NCBI RefSeq assembly: GCF_030063355.1
Contig: NZ_JASISZ010000044.1
Location: forward strand, 1 to 64,000
Direction: 5' to 3'
Source: Streptomyces sp. PH10-H1
GTDB lineage: Bacteria; Actinomycetota; Actinomycetes; Streptomycetales; Streptomycetaceae
Length of the DNA stretch: 64,000 bases
Shown here in pieces: positions 1 to 8,342 of the stretch. The translations under genes were made by a program, and so were the position numbers. The stretch's first letter is position 1, and each line of letters opens with the position of its first letter. Under the pieces are notes generated by a model, which saw only the letters and a list, made by a program, of their open reading frames with translations, searched no databases and was not told where the DNA came from.

Positions 1-253
1 CGGCATCGTCGGCATGCGGGAGCGCGCCCGCAGCGTCGGCGGGCGGCTGGTGGCCGAACCCCGGGCGGACGGCGCCGGGTTCGCCGTCACGGCAGTGCTC
101 CCGCTCGGGGGATCGCTGGAGGACGGCCTCGAAGACGGCGAAGACCCTCCGGAGGTCCCGGCAGAAGGATCGCTGCCAGACCCGATCGCAGTCCCGCTCG
201 CAGATCCGATCGCAGTCCCGCTCGCAGATCCGCTTGAAGGAGCGACCCGATGA
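1..253 (+). CDS. Sensor histidine kinase, C-terminal end (partial)
   Basis: Only the last 83 codons are in the window, read from base 2; the start lies upstream. The fragment opens with GIVGMRERARSVGG, the G-box end of the HATPase domain typical of NarL-type two-component kinases, followed by the last beta strands (FAVTAVLPL). After the domain comes an acidic, proline-rich tail of about 45 residues that contains a duplicated eight-residue unit (PIAVPLAD), encoded by a 24-base tandem repeat. The stop overlaps the start of the next gene (ATGA), so the two are translationally coupled and form a two-component pair. The signal sensed cannot be judged from this part. Confidence 0.85.
   Translation, partial: GIVGMRERARSVGGRLVAEPRADGAGFAVTAVLPLGGSLEDGLEDGEDPPEVPAEGSLPDPIAVPLADPIAVPLADPLEGATR
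184..231 (+). repeat. 24-bp perfect tandem duplication
   Basis: Two identical 24-base units lie head to tail (184-207 and 208-231). The repeat is in frame in the non-catalytic tail of the kinase, so copy-number change would only lengthen or shorten the tail by eight residues. Confidence 0.9.
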
Positions 254-963
254 CGTCACCGATGGCATCCACCGCAACCGCTCCGCCGACGATCCGGGTG
301 TTGCTCGCCGACGATCAGACGCTGGTGCGGGCCGCGTTCGCGATGCTCGTCGAGTCCGCGGCCGACATGGAGGTGGTCGGGCAGGCGGGAACCGGCCGGG
401 AGGCCGCGGCGCTGGCCGGCAGCGCCGGCGCCGATGTGGTGGTGATGGACATCCGGATGCCCGACCTCGACGGCATCGAGGCGACCAGGATCATCGCCGC
501 GGACGGCGCTCTCGCCGGGGTGCGAGTGCTGGTGCTGACCACGTACGACACCGACGAGCACGTGGTCGCGGCGCTACGGGCCGGAGCCAGCGGCTTCCTG
601 GTCAAGGACACCCGGCCCGCCGAGCTCCTGGACGCCATCCGCACGGTCGCCGCGGGCGACGCGCTGCTGTCGCCCGGCCCCACGGCCCGCCTCATCGCCC
701 GCGTCCTGCGGCTGCCCGACCGGCCGCCGCCCGGCCCCGCCCCGGCCGGTCTCACGGGTCTGTCGGACCGGGAGCAGGAGGTCCTGACGCTGGTCGGCCG
801 GGGCCTGAACAACACCGAGATCGGCGAGGCGCTCGGGCTCAGCCCGCTCACCGCCAAGACCCACGTCAGTCGCATCATGGGCAAGCTCGCGGTCCGCGAC
901 CGCGCCCAACTGGTCATCGCCGCCTACGAGTCGGGACTGATCCGGGCGGCGGGCGAGGGCTGA
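250..963 (+). CDS. LuxR/NarL-family response regulator
   Basis: A 237-residue DNA-binding response regulator, partner of the kinase that ends at 253. The receiver domain (residues about 15-130) shows the acidic pair D21/D22, the phospho-acceptor D67 in VVMDIRMPD, the conserved T in VLTTYD and K in FLVKD. A LuxR-type helix-turn-helix follows at about residues 170-230 (LSDREQEVLTLV, then LSPLTAKTHVSRIMGKL). The ATG overlaps the kinase stop by four bases, which fixes the start. Length and domain order are standard for the family. Target genes are unknown; the neighbouring recO is housekeeping and not an obvious target. Confidence 0.93.
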   Translation: MTSPMASTATAPPTIRVLLADDQTLVRAAFAMLVESAADMEVVGQAGTGREAAALAGSAGADVVVMDIRMPDLDGIEATRIIAADGALAGVRVLVLTTYDTDEHVVAALRAGASGFLVKDTRPAELLDAIRTVAAGDALLSPGPTARLIARVLRLPDRPPPGPAPAGLTGLSDREQEVLTLVGRGLNNTEIGEALGLSPLTAKTHVSRIMGKLAVRDRAQLVIAAYESGLIRAAGEG

Positions 964-1082
964 GGGCGAACGGGCGTCAGTGGGCGATGAGGACGAGCGC
1001 GAGGGCGATGAGCGCCGGGACGGTCTGTACGAAGACGATGCGACGGCCATGGGGCGCCGCGTGGTACGGGACAATGGGCCGT

Positions 1083-1829
1083 ATGAGTCTGTTCCGCGAC
1101 GACGGCATCGTGCTGCGCACCCAGAAGCTGGGTGAGGCGGACCGGATCATCACGCTGCTCACCCGCAGGCACGGGCGGGTGCGGGCGGTGGCCCGGGGAG
1201 TTCGCCGCACGAAATCGAAGTTCGGGGCGCGGCTGGAGCCGTTCAGCCACGTCGATGTGCAGTTCTTCGCAAGGGGCGGGGAGCTGGTCGGGCGCGGACT
1301 GCCGCTCTGTACGCAGGGTGAGACGATAGCTCCGTACGGTAGCGCCATCGTCGCCGACTACGACCGCTACACCGCCGGCACGGCGATGCTGGAGACGGCG
1401 GAACGGTTCACCGACCACGAGGGCGAGCCGGCCGTCCAGCAGTATCTGCTCCTGGTCGGCGCCCTGCGCACCCTGGCCTCCGGCGACCACCAGCCGCGGC
1501 TGATCCTCGACGCCTTCCTGCTGCGGTCGCTGGCGGTGAACGGTTACGCGCCGAGTTTCGACAACTGCGCGAAATGCGGGATGGGTGGGCCGAATCGGTT
1601 CTTTTCGGTTGGAGCGGGAGGAGTCGTCTGCGCCGAGTGCAGGGTGCCGGGAAGCGTCGTACCCTCACGGGAGTCCCTTGAACTCCTCGGCGCGTTGCTC
1701 GGCGGGGACTGGGAGACGGCGGACGCGTGCGAGCCGCACTTCTGCCGGGAGGGCAGCGGGCTGGTCGCGGCGTATCTGCAGTGGCACCTGGAGCGCGGAC
1801 TGCGCTCGCTGAAGTTCGTCGAGAAGTAG
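1083..1829 (+). CDS. recO: DNA repair protein RecO
   Basis: RecO (248 residues) loads RecA onto SSB-coated single-stranded DNA and anneals strands in the RecF pathway. The N-terminal OB-fold starts at once (SLFRDDGIVLRTQKLGEADRI), and the C-terminal helical domain carries a zinc site of four cysteines, CAKC at 162-165 and CAEC at 183-186, as in actinobacterial and Deinococcus RecO. ATG 1083 is chosen over an in-frame extension to 234 because homology begins here; the extension is only a shadow of the upstream regulator. A GACAAT -10-like box lies seven bases before the ATG, which suggests a leaderless transcript. uppS follows after 82 bases. Confidence 0.95.
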   Translation: MSLFRDDGIVLRTQKLGEADRIITLLTRRHGRVRAVARGVRRTKSKFGARLEPFSHVDVQFFARGGELVGRGLPLCTQGETIAPYGSAIVADYDRYTAGTAMLETAERFTDHEGEPAVQQYLLLVGALRTLASGDHQPRLILDAFLLRSLAVNGYAPSFDNCAKCGMGGPNRFFSVGAGGVVCAECRVPGSVVPSRESLELLGALLGGDWETADACEPHFCREGSGLVAAYLQWHLERGLRSLKFVEK

Positions 1830-1911
1830 CAGCAACACAAAAACACCAGCGGTAACAGCGGTATCAGCAGCAGAAGCAGTAAGAGACGTAGACGTAGGAG
1901 AGGCAACGCGC

Positions 1912-2730
1912 ATGGCACGTCGCGGGATTCTGGGCCGTTCCCGACCCGAGTACCGGGCTCCGGACCCGCATCCGTCCGGCGCCCTGCCCCCCAAGATCCC
2001 GGGGGAGCTGGTACCTCAGCACGTCGCCATCGTCATGGACGGCAATGGCCGCTGGGCCAAGGAACGCGGCCTCCCGCGCACCGAGGGCCACAAGATCGGC
2101 GAGTCCGTCGTCCTCGACGTCCTCAAGGGCAGCCTGGAGCTGGGCGTCAAGAACCTCTCCCTGTACGCCTTCTCCACCGAGAACTGGAAGCGCTCGCCCG
2201 ACGAGGTGCGCTTCCTCATGAACTTCAACCGCGACGTCATCCGCCGCCGCCGTGACGAGATGGACGCCCTCGGTATCCGCATCCGCTGGGTAGGCCGGAT
2301 GCCCAAGCTGTGGAAGTCCGTCGTCCAGGAGCTCCAGGTCGCCCAGGAGCAGACGAAGAACAACGACGCCATGACGCTCTACTTCTGCGTCAACTACGGC
2401 GGCCGCGCGGAGGTCGCGGACGCGGCCGCCGCCATGGCCGCGGACGTGAAGGCCGGCAAACTCGACCCCTCCAAGGTCAACGAGAAGACCTTCGCGAAGT
2501 ACCTGTACTACCCGGACATGCCGGACGTGGACCTCTTCATCCGCCCCTCCGGCGAGCAGCGCACGTCCAACTTCCTGCTCTGGCAGTCCGCCTACGCCGA
2601 AATGGTCTTCCAGGACGTCCTCTGGCCCGACTTCGACCGCCGCGACCTCTGGCGCGCCTGCCACGAATACGCTTCGCGCGACCGCCGGTTCGGGGGCGCG
2701 CTGCCGAACGAGGTTCCTCGGGAGGGCTGA
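1912..2730 (+). CDS. uppS: Isoprenyl transferase (cis-prenyl diphosphate synthase)
   Basis: A 272-residue cis-prenyltransferase that elongates farnesyl diphosphate with isopentenyl diphosphate to make the C50-C55 lipid carrier for peptidoglycan and other wall polymers. The family signature HVAIVMDGNGRWA is at residues 37-49 with catalytic Asp43; the later conserved RPSGEQRTSNFLLWQ and the WPDF motif are present. The start is supported by a GGAGAG ribosome site ten bases upstream. recO-uppS adjacency is usual in Streptomyces. An N-terminal extension of about 30 residues before the catalytic core is normal for the actinobacterial long form. Peripheral membrane or cytosolic. Confidence 0.95.
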   Translation: MARRGILGRSRPEYRAPDPHPSGALPPKIPGELVPQHVAIVMDGNGRWAKERGLPRTEGHKIGESVVLDVLKGSLELGVKNLSLYAFSTENWKRSPDEVRFLMNFNRDVIRRRRDEMDALGIRIRWVGRMPKLWKSVVQELQVAQEQTKNNDAMTLYFCVNYGGRAEVADAAAAMAADVKAGKLDPSKVNEKTFAKYLYYPDMPDVDLFIRPSGEQRTSNFLLWQSAYAEMVFQDVLWPDFDRRDLWRACHEYASRDRRFGGALPNEVPREG

Positions 2731-2732
2731 CG

Positions 2733-2897
2733 GTGTCCGAGGCGCGGGTCCGTTCGGCCGGGCGCGGCCTGGTCGCGGCGTCGCTGCTCGGACTGCCGGT
2801 CTCTTCATCGCGATGGGGCGCGCCGGGGTGGCAGAGGCGTCGCAGCCGGAGGCGTTCCCCGGCACCGGACGGGGCGTACACCTGCATCGACCGCTGA
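2733..2897 (+). CDS. Small hypothetical protein, possibly frameshifted
   Basis: A GTG two bases after the uppS stop opens a 54-codon frame that ends in AYTCIDR. The first 22 residues look like a membrane anchor (GLVAASLLGLPV), but the hydrophobic stretch continues more naturally in the +1 frame (LFIAMGRAGVAEA, about 2795-2835). This suggests either a degraded small membrane or secreted protein with compensating frameshifts or chance. I do not recognise a family. No ribosome site is evident. It sits between uppS and the convergent zur gene. Confidence 0.25.
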   Translation: MSEARVRSAGRGLVAASLLGLPVSSSRWGAPGWQRRRSRRRSPAPDGAYTCIDR

Positions 2898-2922
2898 GCG
2901 GTCGGGCTTCCGTAGCCGGAGG

Positions 2923-3330
2923 CTATTTGGCGGCGCACTCGGCGCACGTGCCGAAGATCTCCACCGTGTGGGCGACGTTGACGAAGCCGTGGTCGGCGGC
3001 GATGGCCTCGGCCCACTTCTCGACGGCGGGGCCCTCGACCTCGACGGCCTTGCCGCAGACGCGGCAGACGAGGTGGTGGTGGTGGCCGTCGGAGCAGCGG
3101 CGGTAGACGGACTCGCCGTCGTCGGTGCGCAGGACGTCGACCTCGCCGGCGTCGGCGAGGGACTGGAGCGTGCGGTAGACGGTGGTGAGGCCGACGGAGT
3201 CACCACGGTGCTTGAGGAGGTCGTGGAGGTCCTGGGCGCTGCGGAATTCCTCGACCTCGTCGAGCGCGGCGGCGACGGCGGCACGCTGCCGGGTCGATCG
3301 GCCCTGCACGGGGGGCTTGGCGGTCGTCAC
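2923..3330 (-). CDS. zur: Zinc uptake regulator Zur (Fur family)
   Basis: A 135-residue Fur-family repressor that binds Zn(II) and shuts off zinc import. It has an N-terminal winged helix (residues 10-70, LTTVYRTLQSLADAGEVD), a metal-sensing His cluster (DGHHHHLVC, 82-89) and two structural zinc pairs, CRVC (89-92) and CAEC (129-132). Lying directly behind znuB on the same strand, it is probably the last gene of the znuA-znuC-znuB-zur block, with a 68-base gap in which its own promoter could lie. The context separates it from the iron regulator Fur, which is otherwise similar in sequence. Confidence 0.93.
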   Translation of the reverse strand: MTTAKPPVQGRSTRQRAAVAAALDEVEEFRSAQDLHDLLKHRGDSVGLTTVYRTLQSLADAGEVDVLRTDDGESVYRRCSDGHHHHLVCRVCGKAVEVEGPAVEKWAEAIAADHGFVNVAHTVEIFGTCAECAAK

Positions 3331-3398
3331 CGGTGCCTCCTTCTCGGTCGTAACCGTCCGGATGTCCGGTCGGTCGTCATTGTGTCAGGCCGGAGCGG

Positions 3399-4292
3399 CT
3401 AAACCCGAACGTCGTCCTGCTGGGTGCGCGCCCCGGGCACCTCCAGGGTGCACCGGTTCTCGGCTGCAGCGGAACCACGCGCCCGTTTTCTGGCGAGCGG
3501 ACCGGCCAGCGCGGCCAGCGTGATGAAGATGGCGATGGCCAGCAGAACGATCGTCGGTCCCGACGGTACATCGACGTAGAACGACGTGACGGCGCCGGAC
3601 AACGAGACCGTGACGCCGATCAGGACGGCCAGCGCGAAGGTCATGGCGAAGCTGCGCGACAGCTGCTGTGCGGCGGCCACCGGGACGACCATGAGGGCGC
3701 TGACGAGCAGCAGGCCGACCACGCGCATGGCGACGGTGACGGTGACGGCGGCGGTGACCGCGACGAGCAGGTTCAGCAGCCGGACCGGCAGCCCGGTGAC
3801 GCGGGCGAACTCCTCGTCCTGGCAGATCGCGAAGAGCTGCCGCCGCAGTCCGACTGTGACAAGCACCACAAAGCCGGCGAGCGCGCAGATGGTGGTGACG
3901 TCCTGCGGCGAGACGGTGTTGAGCGAGCCGAAGAGATACGTGACGAGATTGGCGTTGGAGCCCGTCTTGGACATGCTCATCAGCATCACGCCGCCGGCCA
4001 TGCCGCCGTAGAAGAGCATCGCGAGGGCGATGTCGCCATGGGTCTTGCCGTACCAGCGGATCAGCTCGATGGCGACGGAGCCGACGACGGCGACGGCGGT
4101 GGCCATCCAGATCGGGCTGGCGTTGAGCAGGAAGCCGAGGCCGACGCCGGTCATCGCGACATGGCCGATGCCGTCGCCCATCAGCGCCTGGCGGCGCTGG
4201 ACGAGGTAGATGCCGATGGCGGGGGCGGTGATGCCGACCAGGACGGCGGCGATCAGGGCCCGCTGCATGAAGGCGTAGTTGAGGATGTCCAT
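3399..4292 (-). CDS. znuB: Zinc ABC transporter permease ZnuB
   Basis: A 297-residue integral membrane protein of the ABC-3 family that forms the zinc channel with ZnuC and receives zinc from ZnuA. About eight hydrophobic segments are visible. The family-typical LVQRRQALMGDGIGHVAMTG near residues 31-50 and LGFLLNAS follow the first helix. Its ATG overlaps the znuC stop (ATGA at 4292), so expression is coupled. The C-terminal tail after about residue 265 is hydrophilic and probably cytoplasmic. Confidence 0.93.
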   Translation of the reverse strand: MDILNYAFMQRALIAAVLVGITAPAIGIYLVQRRQALMGDGIGHVAMTGVGLGFLLNASPIWMATAVAVVGSVAIELIRWYGKTHGDIALAMLFYGGMAGGVMLMSMSKTGSNANLVTYLFGSLNTVSPQDVTTICALAGFVVLVTVGLRRQLFAICQDEEFARVTGLPVRLLNLLVAVTAAVTVTVAMRVVGLLLVSALMVVPVAAAQQLSRSFAMTFALAVLIGVTVSLSGAVTSFYVDVPSGPTIVLLAIAIFITLAALAGPLARKRARGSAAAENRCTLEVPGARTQQDDVRV

Positions 4293-5059
4293 CAGCTCAG
4301 CAGCCCCGTCCTGATCGGTTCGGCGTCATGGGCGTGCGGGTGCACATGGTCGTGGCCGGGCAGCGCGTGCTGGCCCACGGCCCGGGGCGGCGGGCCGTCG
4401 TGGACGACGCAGCCGTCGCGCAGCACGACCGCGCGGTCGATCAGCGGCTCCAGGGGTCCCAGCTCATGGAGGACGAGGAGCACGGTGGAACCGCCCGCGA
4501 CCTGCTCGCGCAGGGTGCCGGCCAGTATTTCCTGGCTGGCGACGTCCACACCGGCCATCGGCTCGTCCATGATCAGCAGTTCGGGGCCGCCGGCCAGCGC
4601 GCGGGCGATGAGCACCCGCTGGTGCTGGCCGCCGGACAGCGCGTTGACGGAGTCCTTGGCGCGGTCGGCCATGCCGACGAGCTCCAGGGCCCGGTCGACG
4701 GCCGCGCGGTCGCCCCGGCCCAGCCGCCGCAGTCCGGTGCGGGCCAGCCGGCCGGAGGAGACGACCTCGCGGACGGTCGCGGGCACTCCGCTCGCGGCGG
4801 TGGTGCGCTGCGGTACGTAGCCGATCCTGGCCCAGTCGCGGAAGCGCTTGAGCGGGGTGCCGAACAGGTCCAGCTCGCCCTCGCTGAGCGGCACCTGGCC
4901 GACGACGGCGCGTACCGCCGTCGACTTGCCGGAGCCGTTCGCCCCGAGCAGCGCGACGACCTCGCCGCGTCCGACCGCCAGGTCGACCCCGCGCAGTACG
5001 GGCCGTGAGCCGAGTGAGGCCGTCGCCCCGCGCAGGGATATGACCGGGTCCCGCTGCAT
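4292..5059 (-). CDS. znuC: Zinc ABC transporter ATPase ZnuC
   Basis: A 255-residue ABC ATPase that powers zinc uptake. It has Walker A GANGSGKST (39-47), the signature LSGGQHQR (from 141) and Walker B LLIMDEPMAG, and ends in a His-rich tail (GHDHVHPHAHD) of the kind seen in zinc transporters. Two starts are possible: ATG 5086, which overlaps the znuA stop by four bases, and ATG 5059, which has a clear GGAGG five bases upstream. I prefer 5059 because of that site; the alternative adds nine residues. It lies between znuA and znuB in the Zur-controlled block. Confidence 0.93.
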   Translation of the reverse strand: MQRDPVISLRGATASLGSRPVLRGVDLAVGRGEVVALLGANGSGKSTAVRAVVGQVPLSEGELDLFGTPLKRFRDWARIGYVPQRTTAASGVPATVREVVSSGRLARTGLRRLGRGDRAAVDRALELVGMADRAKDSVNALSGGQHQRVLIARALAGGPELLIMDEPMAGVDVASQEILAGTLREQVAGGSTVLLVLHELGPLEPLIDRAVVLRDGCVVHDGPPPRAVGQHALPGHDHVHPHAHDAEPIRTGLLS

Positions 5060-5082
5060 GCGTACCTCCGTCACTGGTGCCT

Positions 5083-6048
5083 TCATTTGGGGCCGAGCGC
5101 CGTCTGCAGGGCCTTGAGGTTGCTCTGCTGGACCTCGAAGTAGTCGCGGCCCTTGGACTTGTCGGTGATGCCCTCGAGCGGGTCCAGTACATCGGTCTTG
5201 AGCTTCAGGTCGCCGGCCAGGGTCTTGGCGGTGGTGTTGCTGGCCAGCGTCTCGAAGAAGACCGTCGTGACGTGGTGCTCGGCGGAGAGCTTCTGCAGGG
5301 CCTTGATACGGGCGCCGCTGGGCTCGGTCTCGGGGTCGATGCCGCCGATGGCCTCCTCGACCAGGCCGTAGCGCTCGGCGAGGTAGCCGAAGGCCGCGTG
5401 GGTGGTGATGAAGGTGTCGGAGGCGCGGTTCTTGAGCCCGTCGGTGAACTGGGTGTTCAGCGCGTCCAGCTTCTTGACCAGCGCGTCGGTGTTCTTCTGG
5501 TACGCGGCGGCGTTCTTCGGGTCGGCCTTGGCGAGCGTGGTGTTGACGCCCTTGGCGACCTCGGCGTACTTCACCGGGTCGAGCCAGACGTGCGGGTCGG
5601 CGCCGGCCTCGCCCACGCCGGAGTGGTTGTCGCCGGTGGTGTGGTGATGGCCGTCGACCTCGGTGCCGTGACCCTCGAGCTGGGTGAGGGATGCGGCGTC
5701 GGCGGTGTTCTTCACGCCGGACTGCTTGACGGCATCGTCCACGGCGGGCTGCAGGCCCTTGAGGTAGACGATCACGTCGGATTCGCCGAGGGCGGCGGTC
5801 TGCTTGGGGGTGAGCTCCAGATCGTGCGGCTCGACGCCCGGCTTGGTGAGCGCGGTGACGGCGACATGGTCGCCGCCGATCTGCCCGGCCAGGAACTCCA
5901 TCGGGTAGAAGGACGCCGTGACCTTCAGTTTCCCGCTGTTCCCCGCGCTGCCGGCGGCGTCGGTCGCGGAGCACGCACTCAGCGTGAGCAGTGCGAGCGC
6001 GGAGACTGCGGCGACGGCGGCGGGTATCAGACCGGTGCGTTTGTTCAT
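5083..6048 (-). CDS. znuA: Zinc-binding lipoprotein ZnuA
   Basis: Cluster A-I (ZnuA/TroA type) metal-binding lipoprotein of about 321 residues that captures zinc outside the membrane and hands it to ZnuB. The start at 6048 (MNKRTGL) gives a signal peptide with lipobox LSAC near residue 26; an in-frame ATG at 6063 adds five residues. A His-rich loop (DGHHHTTGDNHSG) sits in the middle of the domain as in high-affinity zinc binders, and conserved ligands appear in KPGVEPHDLELTP and DPHVWLDPV. A Zur box lies just upstream of the gene, so it is expected to be derepressed under zinc starvation. Confidence 0.93.
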   Translation of the reverse strand: MNKRTGLIPAAVAAVSALALLTLSACSATDAAGSAGNSGKLKVTASFYPMEFLAGQIGGDHVAVTALTKPGVEPHDLELTPKQTAALGESDVIVYLKGLQPAVDDAVKQSGVKNTADAASLTQLEGHGTEVDGHHHTTGDNHSGVGEAGADPHVWLDPVKYAEVAKGVNTTLAKADPKNAAAYQKNTDALVKKLDALNTQFTDGLKNRASDTFITTHAAFGYLAERYGLVEEAIGGIDPETEPSGARIKALQKLSAEHHVTTVFFETLASNTTAKTLAGDLKLKTDVLDPLEGITDKSKGRDYFEVQQSNLKALQTALGPK

Positions 6049-6069
6049 GACACCCATTTTCATCTGAAG

Positions 6070-6084
6070 TGGAAACGATTGTCA
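6070..6084 (-). promoter_or_regulatory. Probable Zur box upstream of znuA
   Basis: A 15-base near-palindrome (TGGAAACGATTGTCA on the plus strand) matches the Streptomyces Zur operator pattern TGaaAatgatTTtCA at its outer and central positions. It lies 22 bases before the znuA start and faces glyS on the other side. Assignment rests on the pattern and on the neighbouring zur-znu genes. Confidence 0.75.
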
Positions 6085-6189
6085 ATTGGCCTAAGTCCCC
6101 GGACTTCCGCCGGAACCGATTTGATACCGGGGCCACGCCCGCCGGTAACCTGGGGCAACTGACCGCTTCGTCGTACTGAAGAGAGCACC

Positions 6190-7572
6190 GTGGCCGCCGA
6201 CAAGATCGACACCATCGTCAGCCTGAGCAAGCGCCGAGGCTTCGTATTCCCGTGCAGCGAGATCTACGGCGGCTCCAAGGCCGCCTGGGACTACGGGCCA
6301 CTCGGCGTCGAGCTCAAGGAGAACATCAAGCGCCAGTGGTGGCGCTCCATGGTCACCTCGCGCGAGGATGTCGTCGGACTCGACTCGTCGGTCATCCTGG
6401 CACGCGAGGTCTGGGAGGCATCGGGCCACGTCGCGACGTTCTCCGACCCGCTGACCGAGTGCACCTCCTGCCACAAGCGCTACCGCGCGGACCACCTGGA
6501 GGAGGCGTACGAGTCCAAGCACGGCCGTCCGCCGGCCAACGGCCTCGCCGACATCAACTGCCCGAACTGCGGCAACAAGGGCGCCTTCACGGAGCCCAAG
6601 CAGTTCTCCGGCATGCTGCAGACCCACCTCGGCCCGACCCAGGACGCGGGCTCCATCGCGTATCTGCGGCCGGAGACCGCCCAGGGCATCTTCACCAACT
6701 TCGCCCAGGTGCAGACGACCTCGCGCAAGAAGCCGCCGTTCGGCATCGCCCAGACCGGCAAGAGCTTCCGCAACGAGATCACGCCCGGCAACTTCATCTT
6801 CCGCACCCGCGAGTTCGAGCAGATGGAGATGGAGTTCTTCGTCAAGCCGGGCGAGGACGAGCAGTGGCACGAGTACTGGATGGAGCAGCGCTGGAACTGG
6901 TACACCGGCCTGGGCCTCAACCCGGACAACATGCGCTGGTTTGAGCACGCCAAGGAGAAGCTGTCGCACTACTCGAAGCGCACCACTGACATCGAGTACC
7001 GCTTCAACTTCGGCGGCAACGAGTTCTCCGAGCTCGAGGGTGTGGCCAACCGCACCGACTTCGACCTCAAGGCGCACTCCGAGGCCTCGGGCCAGGACCT
7101 GTCGTACTTCGACCAGGAGGCCGGCGAGCGCTGGTTCCCGTACGTCATCGAGCCGGCGGCCGGCGTCAACCGCGCCATGCTCGCCTTCATGCTCGACGCG
7201 TACAACGAGGACGAGGCGCCCAACGCCAAGGGCGTCATGGAGAAGCGCACCGTCATGCGCCTCGACCCGCGCCTGGCGCCGGTCAAGGTCGCCGTCCTGC
7301 CGCTGTCCCGCAACCCGCAGCTGTCGCCGAAGGCCAAGGGCCTGGCGACCGATCTGCGGAAGAACTGGAACATCGAGTTCGACGACGCGGGCGCCATCGG
7401 CCGCCGTTACCGGCGCCAGGACGAGATCGGTACGCCGTTCTGCGTCACGGTCGACTTCGACACGCTCGATGACAACGCGGTGACGGTGCGCGAGCGCGAC
7501 ACCATGAAGCAGGAGCGCGTGTCGCTGGACCAGATCACGTCGTACCTCGGTGGCCGACTGCTCGGCTGCTGA
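6190..7572 (+). CDS. glyS: Glycyl-tRNA synthetase
   Basis: A 460-residue class II synthetase of the single-chain (alpha2) type found in actinobacteria, which charges tRNA-Gly. Visible are the N-terminal GSKAAWDYGPLGVELK, an inserted zinc ribbon (CTSCHKRY, later CPNCGNKG), motif 2 around FRNEITPGNFIFRTREF, motif 3 (AGVNRAMLAFM) and the C-terminal anticodon-binding domain (VKVAVLPLSRN). The start is GTG 6190, preceded by GAAGAGAGC. It is divergent from znuA; whether the Zur box affects it is unknown. Synteny with zur-znu is typical of Streptomyces. Confidence 0.96.
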   Translation: MAADKIDTIVSLSKRRGFVFPCSEIYGGSKAAWDYGPLGVELKENIKRQWWRSMVTSREDVVGLDSSVILAREVWEASGHVATFSDPLTECTSCHKRYRADHLEEAYESKHGRPPANGLADINCPNCGNKGAFTEPKQFSGMLQTHLGPTQDAGSIAYLRPETAQGIFTNFAQVQTTSRKKPPFGIAQTGKSFRNEITPGNFIFRTREFEQMEMEFFVKPGEDEQWHEYWMEQRWNWYTGLGLNPDNMRWFEHAKEKLSHYSKRTTDIEYRFNFGGNEFSELEGVANRTDFDLKAHSEASGQDLSYFDQEAGERWFPYVIEPAAGVNRAMLAFMLDAYNEDEAPNAKGVMEKRTVMRLDPRLAPVKVAVLPLSRNPQLSPKAKGLATDLRKNWNIEFDDAGAIGRRYRRQDEIGTPFCVTVDFDTLDDNAVTVRERDTMKQERVSLDQITSYLGGRLLGC

Positions 7573-7582
7573 TCGCTTTTCG

Positions 7583-7630
7583 CCTCAAACGCCCGGCGGG
7601 GCCGGAATCCAGCCCCGCCGGCGTTTGAGG
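7583..7630. terminator. Strong inverted repeat between convergent genes
   Basis: Long arms CCTCAAACGCC and GGCGTTTGAGG with inner GGCGGGG/CCCCGCC pairs enclose a short loop (about GGAATCC), giving a near-perfect hairpin. It lies between the convergent ends of glyS and the minus-strand membrane gene and would stop transcription from both sides. Similar hairpins are common between Streptomyces genes. Confidence 0.85.
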
Positions 7631-7633
7631 AGA

Positions 7634-8173
7634 TCAGTGAGGTGCTGACGCCCGTACGGCAAGTACCACGCACAGCGCGGCCAGTGGGAGTTCGGCGCAC
7701 ACCGCCATCCCGATCGCGGACGCGATATCCGCCCCGGGCGCGGCCGTCGTCACGTCGAACCACGCGTCGACCACCAGCAGCATCGCGGTGGCGGCGGCGG
7801 CCGGCCCCCGGCGGGCGTCGCGGCGGCGCAGCAGCAGGCCGGTGCCGATGAGGCCGATGGCCTCCAGAGCGTCGAGGCCCACCCAGGCGGTCGACCAGTG
7901 GGACGCCTGCGCCGTGGCCGGGAGCGAGGTCGCCAGGACGAAGAGCCAGGGGATCATGGCCAGGCCCAGCGCGACCAGGAGGTAGCCGAGCGGTCGCGGC
8001 CGGCGGGGCACGGGCTCCGGGACGGCGAACAGCTCGATGATCTCGGCGCCGTAGGAGTTCGCGCGGTTCGCGGCGTTCGCGGCGTTCGACGTGTGCGTGG
8101 TGTGCGTGGTGTGCGACGCGGCCGCGGTGGCCGACGGACCGATCCGGGTGGTCGGCATCTCCAGGACGGACAT
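7634..8173 (-). CDS. Small membrane protein, function unknown
   Basis: A 179-residue protein with a hydrophilic N-terminus of about 60 residues, rich in T/H/N/A (HTTHTTHTSNAANAANRAN), followed by four predicted membrane helices (starting LGYLLVALGLAMIPW, WVGLDALEAIGLIGTGLLL, AAAATAMLLVVDAWF, GMAVCAELPLAALCVVLAV). ATG 8173 is chosen because AAGGAGATC lies just upstream; an in-frame extension to 8311 has no ribosome site. It faces away from the kinase gene at 8343. I do not recognise a named family; it resembles other short four-helix actinomycete membrane proteins. Confidence 0.75.
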   Translation of the reverse strand: MSVLEMPTTRIGPSATAAASHTTHTTHTSNAANAANRANSYGAEIIELFAVPEPVPRRPRPLGYLLVALGLAMIPWLFVLATSLPATAQASHWSTAWVGLDALEAIGLIGTGLLLRRRDARRGPAAAATAMLLVVDAWFDVTTAAPGADIASAIGMAVCAELPLAALCVVLAVRASAPH

Positions 8174-8342
8174 GGTGGTGATCTCCTTCCGGACCCGGCG
8201 GTCGGGCACAGGAGCAAGCCTCGTCCGCGGGCCCGCCCGGGTCAGTAACCCCCGGGTCCGACTTGAGGTGGTGCTGGCTATACCCCGAGACCGGACCCCT
8301 ACGGGATGCACACGGCCCCACCTGGGGCTCTACGGTGAGCGC

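Noticed and set aside
977..1082. Hydrophobic minus-strand peptide (IVFVQTVPALIALALVLIAH) between the regulator and recO
   Set aside because: No ATG, GTG or TTG start within the gap; the frame is open only through antisense recO.
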